Of a stretch of 64,000 nt of DNA, positions 47,756 through 58,998 are shown piece by piece. This DNA is from Gnetum montanum (lineage: Eukaryota; Streptophyta; Gnetopsida; Gnetales; Gnetaceae), in the NCBI GenBank assembly GCA_015680685.1, contig MNCI01005374.1, forward strand, positions 65,406-129,405. The letters run 5' to 3'. Below the pieces are notes generated by a model. The model had not been told where the DNA came from. It was given only the letters and a program-made list of their open reading frames with translations, and searched no databases. A program made the position numbers and the translations under genes. Each line of letters begins with the position of its first letter. Position 1 is the first letter of the stretch.

Positions 47756-50281
47756 TGATCCTATTACCAATATGAGATCTTGGGGCATATGAACATACAT
47801 AGATCAACCTTGTAAAAGTTTAGTGTCCTTGGACTATAGATGACATAGCAAGCACTAGCAACGATAATGATTGATCTTAATGAAAGCTAATAAATGACCT
47901 GCAAGCACTAATTATGTTATGAGTACTCATGTCAAAAACGTTATATTTACACCAAATAGGAACATGTCAACTGCCATAAAAAGCTTTATGATTATGATGG
48001 TGCTTGTGGCATTACAATCCCTTGGGGGCACATATGGTCCATGTAATGTATTATATGGATGATAATATGCTTGATGTGATTAAGTCCTAGTTTTGTTATA
48101 TATTGTTACTCCTTGGAGCACATGATGCTAGGAAGATGTGCTACATGTTTCTATATTATACCTATGTGTGCATGATTCTTTGGAGCATCAGTTGCAAGGG
48201 AACCTGTGCTATGCATTGTATGTTTATTTAGATTGTGTGTTATATGTGCAAGTAGACCCTTGAATAATGAAATGTTGGAATAAAGTGTTATGTGCTATTA
48301 TGTCTTAAGTATATCTAACAACTTGTATTTTTAACCCCATGTATTATCTTTATCTTTCATTAAACTTTGTTGAATTAAGTCTTGGAAAGGATTCAATCTC
48401 ATTACCTTTAAAACATTAATGATTGTGCTCCATTATACTATAAAATATTTTAATTAAATTTTATTTAACTTACCTTATATTTTTATGATCTTCCATTTTG
48501 AAATATTCCTCTTTTAAACTATTATTTTGGTATCTATCAATATCTTTGTTAATATTATTTTATTGAGCTTTTGAATTTAGATGCTACTAATTTCTTGGTA
48601 TCTCTTGCTAAGAATAGATTGATGGAAGGTGATACATGATGTAAAATAAAACATAGAATTTTGAAAAAATATCATATTTTAATAAACTTTCACAATATTT
48701 GCTTCTATTTCTTTTTCTATATGAACAATTGATTTTCTTTTACTCACCAAACTCATATTGAACTTTTCGATTTAACATGAATGTGATTTTGAAGATAATC
48801 CTTTCTATGCCTTTGTTGATATATTAGCTAAAGTTTGTAATCTTATTTAATTGGGAGTTTCCATCTCTCTCTAACTTCATTTTCTCTTACTTGTTAGTGA
48901 CTCATCATCTCTTCTAGTGATCTGATATCTTAGCATTCAACTTGTGTATTGTAAACCAATCTTCATTGCAGCTTAGTTTGTTGAGATAGAGTATCCAATC
49001 CAAGCTTTTTTTTTCTTGATTCAATTTCAATGTTCCAATTGTTGCTTTGTGACTATTGGCTTTATCATCCATGTTTCTAAATTCTCCAATGAATTTTTAT
49101 CCTTTGATGATCTTTTGTGGTTGTTTCACTCTTTTTCTAACCAAATGGACCATCTACAGGTTAGGGAGACATCTTTCTCAAAGTACTAAGAATTGAAAAG
49201 GATATCTCTCTAAAGATAAGACATCTTGCAAGAGACATATCTCTAGGAAGAGGATGTGTGGTAAGAGACCTCTTACCAAAGAGGAATATGTCTCATAGGA
49301 GATGTCTCTAAGAAGATTCCTTATAGGAGACATTTTCTCTGAACTAGAGACATCTCACCAAAGCTGTCTCTTGGCAAGTGAAGACATCTCTCCTATGAGA
49401 ACTATTTAGAAATCTATCCAAAATAAGTCTAGAGTTTCATTTTTTGCTCAAATAGGTCCCCTTTGATCCTTAGGCATCTTGAACTCTTTGAAATGTAGCC
49501 AAAAATACTTAGAATCAAGTAAAACATACCATTTTTGTGGTCATCTTATGATTACCATTTATCTTGTATGTGTCATGTTGTCTTCATATTCTCTGGAGTA
49601 CACTTAATCTTCAATGTCTCTTTCTAATCTACTAATGATGGATTGTTCTAGGATTAATGGGTAAGAATTTTGGAGGGTCTAGGATGGCCTCTAGAACTTA
49701 ACCCATGTTACTTATGATCAAACCCTAGATGGTTGAATCTAAGTGTCAATGGATAGACATTGCAGGAGGTATGGATGATGGCCTTGGTTGACCCATGCTA
49801 CCTATGATTGCACTTAGGTTATGACATCAGGCAAGAATTATGGGGGAACTATCTAGCCAACACTATATGCTCACATTACTTATGAATCATGTGGCTATTT
49901 TTCATGATCCAAAACTAAAGAGTGTGTAAAATGTATAAGTTTGTATCTAGACTCTATTAATCTAAGAGAGGTGATGTTGATTAACTAATCCTTGAGGAGG
50001 ATCACTACCATCTAAGATAGGTGAGACATTTAGAAATCAAAAGTCCTTATAGATGATCAATTCTAATTCATTCTTAATTTGTCTATCTCTTGATGATTTG
50101 TGGATATCATGGTTTGGATATGACTTTTTGCTATATTATATCATGGATCTTGAAATGGTTTCTAATGTATCATGTGATCCATTCATTAGCTTATTCTAAG
50201 TGCACCTAGGTGGTACACTCTACTAGAAGCTTTCAAATCCTTCTTGCATGTGTAGATGTAGATTTAGGTTGTAGAAGCTAG
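47756..50281. other. Unclassified flank between element A and B2
   Basis: AT-rich with no gene recognised. The stretch 49155-49400 has about ten copies of GACATCT/AGATGTC-type words in both orientations. This resembles the same cluster in the copia LTRs (15290-15450 and 20320-20420), so part of a related LTR may be present. The stretch 48100-48210 (GGAGCACATGATGC..) is weakly similar to 59310-59400. Confidence 0.45.
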
Positions 50282-50286
50282 GTGTT

Positions 50287-51070
50287 TAATGAGTCACCAT
50301 TTAACCTAGCCGTGATATCACAGCCTGTCTCCTCATGTATAAATAAGAGGTAGATAGTTCTAATAAGGAGTTTAGAAGTTTTAGAGTTAGTTTTGATTTT
50401 AGTTTTCATTTTTCCTCTCAACCCTTTTCCTCCCATTGTATGCTCGCAGTGTGGTGATTGTAATTATATGGAACCTTTATTCGAGTGTGACATACTTGGA
50501 CACGCACACGACCGGAAATAAAGATCAAGATTACTTCATCATTGTAGCATTCACTTAGCTTAATTATTTATTTATTTAATTGTTATTTACTTCTTTCTTA
50601 GTTAATACCTTCTTATCCTAAACTCCTATTAAAAGCGGAATGAGTACAACTTGATTATGATCATTTAAGTGTGACTACTTGGGAACCCAATACGTACCTA
50701 GGATCTGCACTTGGTAATCCCAGTGGTAGTCATGCACAAAGTCCAAGATGTGTACAAATGATCGAGGAATAGTTGCTCATCACACATATTCTAGTTTAGA
50801 TTCTCTCTCACCCTTCCTCTCTTAGCTTCGTTAATCTTATTTACCATCATACCCAGGAGTAGTGATAGCATAGGAACCCATTATACACCTCACTCTGGAC
50901 TAAACCATACGTGACAAAGTTAACACTAGTCCAGATGGGAAGATAGCAAACTATGACCTACGGATAACTGTCTAGATACCACAACTAGTCCTTTTGTGGA
51001 GTTCAACCAGATCGTGTGTGAAATGCTCGTATTCATATGGTTGAGTGTAGGGGTACCTCGTCACTCATCA
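50287..51070 (+). repeat. B2 5' LTR
   Basis: It is 784 bp. It starts TAATGAGTCACC (first G changed to A) and ends CACTCATCA. A TATA box TGTATAAATAAG lies at 50337-50348 and AATAAA at 50517-50522. Confidence 0.93.
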
Positions 51071-51089
51071 TTGGCACTATTGCCGAGGA
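51071..51089 (+). promoter_or_regulatory. B2 primer binding site, tRNA-Asp type
   Basis: TTGGCACTATTGCCGAGGA follows the LTR directly. Confidence 0.87.
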
Positions 51090-51211
51090 CAGTGCTAGTT
51101 ATCTAGATTAGTTATATCATATAAGGTTACTGTGTAGGAATTAACAATATATCTTTTAAGAAGAAATAATTACAAAAATTCACATACGAATTCACACACA
51201 GTTTCACAATC

Positions 51212-53198
51212 ATGCCTCTCCTACAAGACTATGATAATGCCACATCTAGAGGCAATTCATTGGAGAACCAACAAACTATATGACAATGAAGATTGGAATA
51301 CGCAATCAAAAGTGGGGGTTTCTTATAAACATAAACAAAGGCAACATCATCCCAACGCATAAAAGCATAACTTATGTGATGACGATGAACCCCCACTAGC
51401 CACTATAAGCCTAACGCAAATACAAGAGGCTATTCGAATCTCCCATAGGCATCATAAAGAGAGCCGTCTACCCAAGCTCGATTTAAACAACTTCCATAAT
51501 TTCTCAGGAGGCTATGAATTAGATCTACAACAACATTTACAATCCTTCTATGATGCCTATACATGGAACAACATTGATAAGGATTGGCAAAAACTCAAGC
51601 TCTTTTCTATGACACTCGTTGGCCAAGAGAAAGTATGGTATAGATCGTTAAAACCAAATTCAATACGACATTGGCCAACAATGGTAGAAGTCTTTAATGA
51701 AATATATCAAACCTACACAAGAGTTTCTGCCTTGACGAAACAAATCCAAGAGTGGAAACAAGCACAACATGAACACTTGGACATGGCCTTAGAAAGATAT
51801 TACGCACTGCTAAACAACTGTCCAAGCCATAAGTTCTCTAAGGAAAGGCTAATGTACCATATCATTGATGGGCTCCATGATGAAATGAGAAAGACCCTAG
51901 GGATGTATGCCCAAGGCCAACTATATGAACTACGAACCCATCAATTCCAAGAGCTTATTAAGCAGGTAGCAAAAGAAGAAGGAGAAATGGCTAGATGGGA
52001 GAGTGTTGAAAAACATTAATGGGGCCAGAATCTCAACTTAACAAAGGTCCATAACCACAAAAAGGAGAAATCAACCAATCTCAAGATGAAAGAATCATCT
52101 TTGTCAATACAACAATCGTTAGAGGAAGTTGAGGCAAAGATCAATAAGATGTTGGAATGGACGCATAAAAATTGTGAAGAATATATCGATATCATTGGAG
52201 ATAGAGTTTTGACAACCCGAGAAGTAAGAAAAAGTATCATTAGACAATTGGAAAGAAGGGATAAGGAAAATAAGAGCTCAACTACCAATCACACATATGA
52301 ATGCAACATTTTATTGTACAATCACCCCAAGGTTCAATGCCCAATCTTGTTACATTTATATGAGCATTGGGGAAGCACGTTACATCCTAAGTTCGTACAG
52401 AGATACTGTGTTCAATCATAGTGGCAACAATCCCAGTCATGGGGGAAGCCACCCCTAAACTGGAAACAACCTTCATATCATCCGAATCCAAATGCTTATC
52501 TAGTCCAATACCCTGTTTCTCCAACTGGGCCAACATACTCTATCTCACCGCATTATCATTCTCCTCAATACTATCAGCCCATGTCCTCAACACAACGATC
52601 ACCTTGTGCACCTTACACTTCTCCTAATTTTTAACATTCTCATCATTTCCCTCCTTCTACATTGTCACCAACTATTTCTAAGGTGTCTGCACCACAGTAA
52701 CAACCTCCAAACGTTACTTGCTCTACTATTTCCAATAGTAGTGAGAGACCATAGCAACCTTGAAGGCGTCCCTTCTTTAGAAATGACCCTAAGAAGGGAC
52801 AACACAATTCCAAGGCCACTGCATCCTCCAACCCGGCACAAGTCCAACACTGTGGTGCACCCTTATCTTTGAACCCAACGCCTCATGTTACTTCATCAAG
52901 ACCACTAATTAACACTCCAACAATCATACAGCCCAATGCACACAGGCATGGAGGGCAACATTCTGATCCTTGCATACCATCTTACAGTCACAAATATCAT
53001 AGTGGGTCAATTCTTTACCCAACAACCACATCTCATGAATTGCCCCACTATGCTTACTATAACCAAGTGTGTGGAGCTCAATGGGGTAAGTATGACTAGG
53101 TCCCAATATTTTCAACATGCAAGGATCCTCATCTTCCATTTATTAATCCTTGCCATCCTCTACTATTTAGTTATGGGGGATATTCCCCATTCTGGTAA
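51212..53198 (+). pseudogene. B2 ORF1, gag-like, lightly broken
   Basis: It starts MPLLQDYDNATSRGN at 51212 and is soon interrupted by a TGA (near 51280), after which long open pieces follow. The longest, 51609-52019 (136 codons), holds the capsid core VGQEKVWYRSLKPNSIRHWP, EIYQTYTRVSALTKQIQEWK, ERYYALLNNCPSHKF and RLMYHIIDGLHDEMRK. The next stretch (52086-52421) is charged and then has a Cys/His block C-N-I-L-L-Y-N-H-P-K-V-Q-C-P, a degenerate zinc knuckle. The tail is rich in Pro, Ser, Tyr and His (52430-53100). The end FSYGGYSPFW is followed by TAA at 53196-53198. The full reading is about 660 codons, long for a gag without a protease. Role inferred as particle formation and RNA packaging. 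Confidence 0.82.
53166..53180 (+). promoter_or_regulatory. Polypurine-tract-like site at the end of B2 ORF1
   Basis: TTTAGTTATGGGGGA matches the true tract before the 3' LTR (CTTAGTCATGGGGGT at 58071-58085) in 12 of 15 positions, and encodes the ORF1 residues F-S-Y-G-G. Confidence 0.45.
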
Positions 53199-54585
53199 CA
53201 AGCAGGATTAATAACCACTTTTTATTTTCTTCAATTTTACAACTTTTTGTTTTCTAGTTTTTCAGTTTTCAATTTCTTGTTTTACCTTTTTTTTTTATCT
53301 TTTTTTCTTTTTACGTTTTTATAAGTAATCTCGTCTATGAATAAAACACTCATGTGGATCGTTGGTTGAGGTGTGTTCTATGTTATCAAGCCTTGAGTGA
53401 TCAATTATGTGGACAGTGAGCCCATTACACTCACTCATCCATTCTACAAATAAGAGCTTCTAATCAAGGGTACAATGATATTCTTGACATTTTTAAAACT
53501 TAAAATTAATTTTGTGTTCATTGTACCTAGAATGAAGAAGGATGAACCAAGAGGTAATGATTAGGGTGTGACATCAAGGGGACTTGCAGATTCTCTTTGG
53601 TGACATCTATGGGAGTTGTCATGCAACGTGGTTGTACTAAGATCCTTGTAGATCTAACAAAAAATGGGAGTAAGAGTAATCAAACGGCACTTAAAAATCC
53701 AATGCTGTTCTAGGGGATCCCACTGGAAAGACATGCACCCATGCCTAAAGGTTGGCAACTTCTCTGGATTCAGTAAAGAAAAAAAAAGAAGAAGAAAGAA
53801 AAATAAAACGAAAAGAAAAGTGCCACAAAACAAAAATCACTCTTTCCTTGAACAAAACGCCAAGTGATCATACACCTTGTTGTTTTGGTACTCTCATAGT
53901 CGCTCATCATGGGATGAACCAATGTAGTGTCATTGATTAGAGGAATGGACTTGGTCCTAATCTTGGAACGACGGGTTAATGACACATTAATCATGCTTTA
54001 CACGTAGGATTCACTATGCCCTGGGTCCGTTACCTCATGTCCCAATCTCTACAATCCCTTCTATAGTTCGTCTCACCTCACTATTCGTGTAATTGTAGCT
54101 CGTGTCATGTGTAACATAGAATTCTTACCTCATTCCGATGATATTTACATGTGTGTGTTTTTTGGAATCAATGCAGATTACATTTAACCCTTCTAGTGCC
54201 CACGAACACTTTTAAGTATGGTTACACAAGGGCATTATAGGTTGGAACCTACTTTGGGGAGGACCCACTTGTATAATCTTTTGAAATTTTCACTTATGAC
54301 ATAGCTTACACACATCATTTCTTACCCTTAGCCCATTTTTCATGACATTCTTTCCCTACTACTATCCCTCTGCATTACAACGTTCCCATATACCATCACA
54401 TAGGCTTTTTCTCTACCATCTGAGGTCCTTATTCATAAATTTCACACCATCATAATTATTTGTGCCTTTCAAACTAATTAAATTACCCTAGAACCTCTTA
54501 AAAATAGCCCCATGTCCTTAATTCCCATTTTTTATTCCAAAAATACCTTTAAAAATTTGGTATCTTTCATTGTGCCCAATACCAC
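53199..54585 (+). other. Noncoding spacer between the B2 cassettes
   Basis: It includes a T-rich stretch (53218-53330), an AATAAA at 53340-53345, an A/G-rich run (53772-53825) and sequence shared with B1. There is no pol motif. The Lys-rich open frames at 53664-53940 come from the purine run. Confidence 0.7.
53340..53345 (+). terminator. AATAAA signal after B2 ORF1
   Basis: It lies 142 bases after the ORF1 stop, in the context TCTCGTCTATGAATAAAAC, and is conserved with B1 (24693-24698). Confidence 0.5.
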
Positions 54586-54653
54586 TGGGGCCATGATATC
54601 GCGTACACGATGTATCATATGCAATATCGCGTCCCATCCGACCTATATATAGG
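54585..54653 (+). promoter_or_regulatory. Internal promoter of B2 ORF2
   Basis: ATGATATCGCGTACACGATG and GCAATATCGCG are followed by a TATA box CTATATATAGG at 54643-54653. The LTR promoter has the same layout. The distance to the ORF2 start is about 470 bases, including the putative intron. Confidence 0.6.
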
Positions 54654-54813
54654 TGACCTCCCACAACACTTAGCATCCTTTTTCATAATTCACATGGGGG
54701 AATTTTTCCTCTATGACTTGTGAGTGTGAGAACTTTGCTTTTCTACCTATATCTAGCTTGCTGCCACTCCAATTTTTATTCCGTCTGAACCTACTTGAAC
54801 CCAAAGTGTTCAG

Positions 54814-54834
54814 CTTAGTCGTGGGGGAGGGGCA
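54814..54834 (+). promoter_or_regulatory. Second internal polypurine-like site (B2 ORF2 leader)
   Basis: CTTAGTCGTGGGGGAGGGGC shares 13 of its first 14 bases with the true tract at 58071 (CTTAGTCATGGGGG). B1 has a related TTTATTTGGGGGAGAG at 26219-26234. Confidence 0.5.
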
Positions 54835-54894
54835 CATGCTAAATAGTGCATAAATTTTTTGGAATTTTTCATCACCCAAAGGACATTATCAAGG

Positions 54895-55120
54895 GTAATT
54901 AGTTGTAAAATTAAGAATAAAATGTGTGAAAAATAATTTCATCCCCTTAGGTACATCAGGAAACTGAAATTGGAAACCACTTAAGTAAAAAGGATCCACT
55001 ATTATACTCTCTCGAGAAACATCACATAGAGATAAAAAAATTAATTAATTAAGGAAAACAGTAAATTATAACTTAACTTTAGAAACAACCTTACTAACGC
55101 TTAGCCCCGTGTAATTGTAG
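54895..55120 (+). other. Putative leader intron before B2 ORF2
   Basis: Donor AAGG|GTAATT at 54895. A perfect branch-point-like TACTAAC lies at 55092-55098, and the acceptor AATTGTAG ends at 55120. ORF2 starts with ATG at 55121. B1 has the equivalent donor and acceptor. Confidence 0.55.
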
Positions 55121-57905
55121 ATGGCCCCAAAACCTGGACAACAAGAAGGTCCTACTCAAGGTGGAAGTAAATGACCTAGGAGAGGTAAAGAACAAGTCCC
55201 TACCAGACAACATGTGGAACAAGAGGAACGATCATTTAGCATTCATCAAGAGGACCCTCCTACTATACAGTCCAAGTAGGCAAAAGGAGGAGCTGCTACA
55301 GTGCCTGAATAGGGACAACATCTCACGTTGTCCCAGGATTGTGTTTAGGCTATCCACGAAAGGTCCACATTCACTGCGATGATTGTGGAATTAAATTTTG
55401 AATCTTTTGTAGAGTTCGCTCCTAAGGCTATTAGGGATCATCTCAAAGGGTCTCCCTTATGGCCTACCCTCTTCGAAAGCGGTGCCTGGTACCTAGGGGA
55501 GATGTACCAATTCTGGCACAATAGAGAACAAGACACCACCATTAATATTTGTGGTGTTATAGTTGATTTATCCCCATAGGCCATTTCGGAAGTATTAAAC
55601 ATTCTGAATATAGGGCCCCAGGTTGCTCAGTTGTCTACCTGTTTAGACCCCGATGTGCGACATGTTTGGTTGGAAAGGGCATATGGCAGGGATAAGACAT
55701 TTGGAGAGCTAACAACAGAAGAAAGGATCTATTTCAAAATTGTAACGTATCACCTCTTCCCCATGAAGGGCTTAAAAAGAATCTTAACGTATGCGGCAAG
55801 AGGATGTGCAATGCTGATGGGAAAGGTTAATGCTAACCTGCCTCATCTATATCTGATGGAGATCCTAAGGTGGTTCGAGGAACGGAAGATAAGGAAGATG
55901 ATGTTACCCTTCCCTTGCCTTATCAGGAAGCTATGCCGACATGCTAGTATCAGGGGATACACTAATGATGTCCTCTGAAAAGCCCAAAATGCTTCATATG
56001 CGGAATTGTGAAAGCCACCAGCTACAAGAAAAATCACTGGTGAGACGCTAGGATGAGAACAAGAAGAAGAACAAACAGCTGGACCAACTGCAACTCAAAA
56101 TGCAGGACCCATCCAACTTCCAAGTACAAGACCCAGCCAACAATAGGAAGCAGGGCCTAGCATAGACTAGGATCAACCACCGCCACTATAAGATTACAGA
56201 CCATTGATGAGCCATCTCAGGGCCATTGTTGAGATGGTCAGTTAGGGAATTCATGATGATGCAAATCTCTTCCGCGTCATTGATGATGCCATACAACCCA
56301 TAATTTATTTGGATCGTGTAAGGGGTGAACTATCTATTCATACAAGAGGAGAGGAAAGTACTTGGTCACAACAGATCTCAAGAAACACAGCATCTTTCCA
56401 AGTGCAATTAGAAACTGGTGAAGGGGCCACTATGGTGGTCATGCAACACCAGGGTGTCACGGGAGCTGTAGAAGTGATCACAAACCACATTAAAGAATCA
56501 TTCAATGTACTTGTTGTGCCATTGACAAATCTCATAGGAGCACAGGATTCTCAAACTTTGGCCGGAACCTCAATGACTCCTGCAAAACATGAGGATGCGC
56601 TTGATTGCTACAAATAGGACAAATAATGACGTCCCTATTTGACATCCCTCAAGATGTTATGAAAATTTAATCAGACCTCATTTCTACAAAGGGAAAGCTG
56701 GTTTTGATAGAGGCGAGGGCCAAGCATGCTGAAGCAGAGGTGTAGAAATTGCAAGAGTAGCTCATGTCCCTACAAGCGGCATAGCGGGACCCCTTGCAAT
56801 TTGTTCCCGCAAACCAGCTAGACAATTTCAAAATGAAGAAACCAACCAAACTACTAATGGAGAACAAGAAGGTGGCAGAAGAAAAAGAGAAGGCTTTTTG
56901 GGATGCCTCTACAACACAGGCACAAACTCATGCGCATATCAAGGCACTTAAAGCCTTACAAGAGGAAAACAAGTAGCTTGTTGCCGACAACCTTTAGTTG
57001 ACTGCTGTGGAGAAGCAAAAGAATGTTCTTGAAGAACATTTTCATCAGTTACAAGGACAATTCATCTGGATCAACCAAGACATGAGTCGTTTAGCCAGGG
57101 AGAATTGAACCCTCTCAATGAAGGAGGTACGCGCAATCTATCAAAAGACAACTATTGAAATAAGTGTGTGGAAAAATGAGGCTAAACGGCATGAAAAGCT
57201 AAAGGAGCACTTCCAGGACCAAGTGGAGATGTACAAATAGATCCTTGAGAAGGAGATCCATATGGCCAAGGCCCACATCAATGCTATCAGTGCTCAACAC
57301 ACTGACTAGTGGGCCATATTGGACACATATGCATTTGCCCACCAGGCAGAAGTTAAGAACCAGGACCTGCAGATCCAAGATCTTACAGAATACATAGAGT
57401 TGGCAAACTTGTGGTATGCCAACCTTGCCATACTAATAGCAGGGTGCTCGAGAACAGAGCTCGAGCAACAGGTAGCTACCACCTATGTCAAATATGAAAC
57501 AGAATTTGCAGAATGCAAGAAGATATTGCACAAACTGGAGATTGCAAATTCTAAACTTGAGGTGGTAAAGACAAGCTACCAAGGTCAAAAAGGTATCACA
57601 ACAGATTTGGCTCAATAGCTTGTAGATTTTCAAGAGTACAAAGACAAATCTAGAGCCTATGAGGAGGAATGACGAGTATTTGCAACCTGGTATGTTAAGG
57701 CAAATCAAATGTTTCCACAACTACCCTGTCCATGGGAGGTATCGACTCCATCAAACATTGGAACATTAGCATGGATGGCATAGGATCCCCAGACCGAAGA
57801 GGAGAATCTCCAGGCCATACTTCAATGCCATCAAGCCCTAGACCTGGAGCACAAGACAAGGGGAAAGCAGCTATGGAGGAGCCACCGCCACCAGGAACTA
57901 CATGA
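55121..57905 (+). pseudogene. B2 ORF2: plant-transposon-like domain plus coiled coil, lightly broken
   Basis: The reading starts MAPKPGQQEGPTQGG. Next comes IVELNFESFVEFAPKAIRDH, SGAWYLGEMYQFW, then TTEERIYFKIVTYHLFPMKG and GCAMLMGKVNANLPHLYLME, EILRWFEERKI and LPFPCLIRKLCRHA (55379-55978). This resembles the 'putative plant transposon protein' domain found after pol in Athila-like elements (from memory). A Gln/Pro-rich linker follows, then a region with VITNHIKESFNVLVVPLTNL (56309-56617), and a long Lys/Glu/Gln-rich coiled-coil part (56640-57660). It ends EEPPPPGTT with TGA at 57903-57905, about 925 codons if repaired. Its role is unknown; a structural, chromatin-targeting or envelope-like function cannot be told apart from sequence. 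Confidence 0.72.
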
Positions 57906-58070
57906 GTTCCACCAATTTTGTAGTTGTAGCACATTCTTTGTGTTGTGTCTGAATGTTTTTTTGACTCCACACTACAGCATGAATCCATTTTCACCATCCA
58001 ATAATCTCGTACCTATAAACTGTATAATCAATGGAGCTCGTTCTCACTATAACTTGAGGATGAGTTTTCA

Positions 58071-58086
58071 CTTAGTCATGGGGGTA
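58071..58086 (+). promoter_or_regulatory. B2 polypurine tract
   Basis: CTTAGTCATGGGGGTA directly precedes the 3' LTR start TGATGATT. Confidence 0.82.
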
Positions 58087-58884
58087 TGATGATTCGCCAT
58101 TTAACCTAGCTGCAATATCACATCTGCGATATTGTAGCTTGTCTCCTCATCTATAAATAAGAGGTAGATAGTTCTGATAAGGAGTTCGGAAGTTTTATAG
58201 TTAGTTTTAATTTTAGTTTTCATTTTTCCTCTCAATCCTTTTCCTCCTAGTGTATGCTCGCAATGTGGTGATTGTAATTGTATGGAACCTTTATTCGAGT
58301 GTGATATACTTGGACACACACATGACCAGAAATAAAGATCGACATTACTTCATCATTGCAGCATTCACTTAGCTTAATTATTTATTTATTTATTTCTTAT
58401 TTACTGCTTTCTTAGTTAATACTTTCTTACCCTAAACTCCTGTTAAATGCGGAATGAGTATGACTTGATTACAAGCATTTAAATGTGACTACTTGGTAAC
58501 CCAGTAGTGTACCTAGGATCTACACTTGGTAATCCCAGTGGTAGTCATGCATGAAGTCCAAGATGTGTACAGATGATCAGGAACTACTGCTCATCACACT
58601 TAGGGTAGTTTAGATTCTCTCTCACCCTTCCTCTCTTAGCTTAGTTAATTTTATTTACCATCATACCCAGGAGTAGCATTAGCATAGGAACACAGCATAC
58701 ACGTCACTCTGGACTAAACCATACGTGACAAAGTTAACACTAGTCTAGATGGGAAGATAGTGAATTGCAACCTAAGGATAACTACCTAGATACCACAACT
58801 AGTCTGTCTACAGAGTTCGACCAGATTGTTCATGAAACGCTCATATTCGTATGGTTGAGTATAGGGGTACCTTGCCACTCATCA
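58087..58884 (+). repeat. B2 3' LTR
   Basis: It is 798 bp and the partner of 50287-51070, with high similarity by eye. It has a few extra bases near its start (ATCTGCGATATTGTAG). TATA at 58150-58160. Confidence 0.93.
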
Positions 58885-58887
58885 GTG

Positions 58888-58998
58888 TTGGATGATAATG
58901 GAGTTGGCTCCTTAAAGTATTTCCTTATGTTTTCAAATTTTGNTTGGATGGTAATGGAGTTGGCTCCTTAAAGTATTTCCTTATGTTTTCAAATTTTG
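58888..58998. repeat. 55-bp direct duplication around a single N (assembly scar)
   Basis: 58888-58942 and 58944-58998 are the same 55 bases apart from one A/G difference, joined by an N at 58943. This is typical of a scaffold gap closed between two overlapping contig ends. Confidence 0.85.

Larger units (their letters stand above)
50287..58884 (+). mobile_element. B2: complete pol-less two-cassette LTR element
   Basis: The LTRs 50287-51070 and 58087-58884 flank a 7.0-kb interior. A perfect target duplication GTGTT is present at 50282-50286 and 58885-58889. The interior has an Asp-type PBS, gag-like ORF1, an AATAAA, an internal TATA promoter, a leader intron, ORF2 and a purine tract. No protease, RT, RNase H or integrase is present in any frame. 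It is a sister of B1: both ORFs and the spacers align. It is less decayed than B1, with longer open pieces. Confidence 0.93.

Noticed and set aside
53664-53994. Lys-rich plus frame and Phe-rich minus frame
   Set aside because: They arise from an A/G-rich run in the noncoding spacer of B2.
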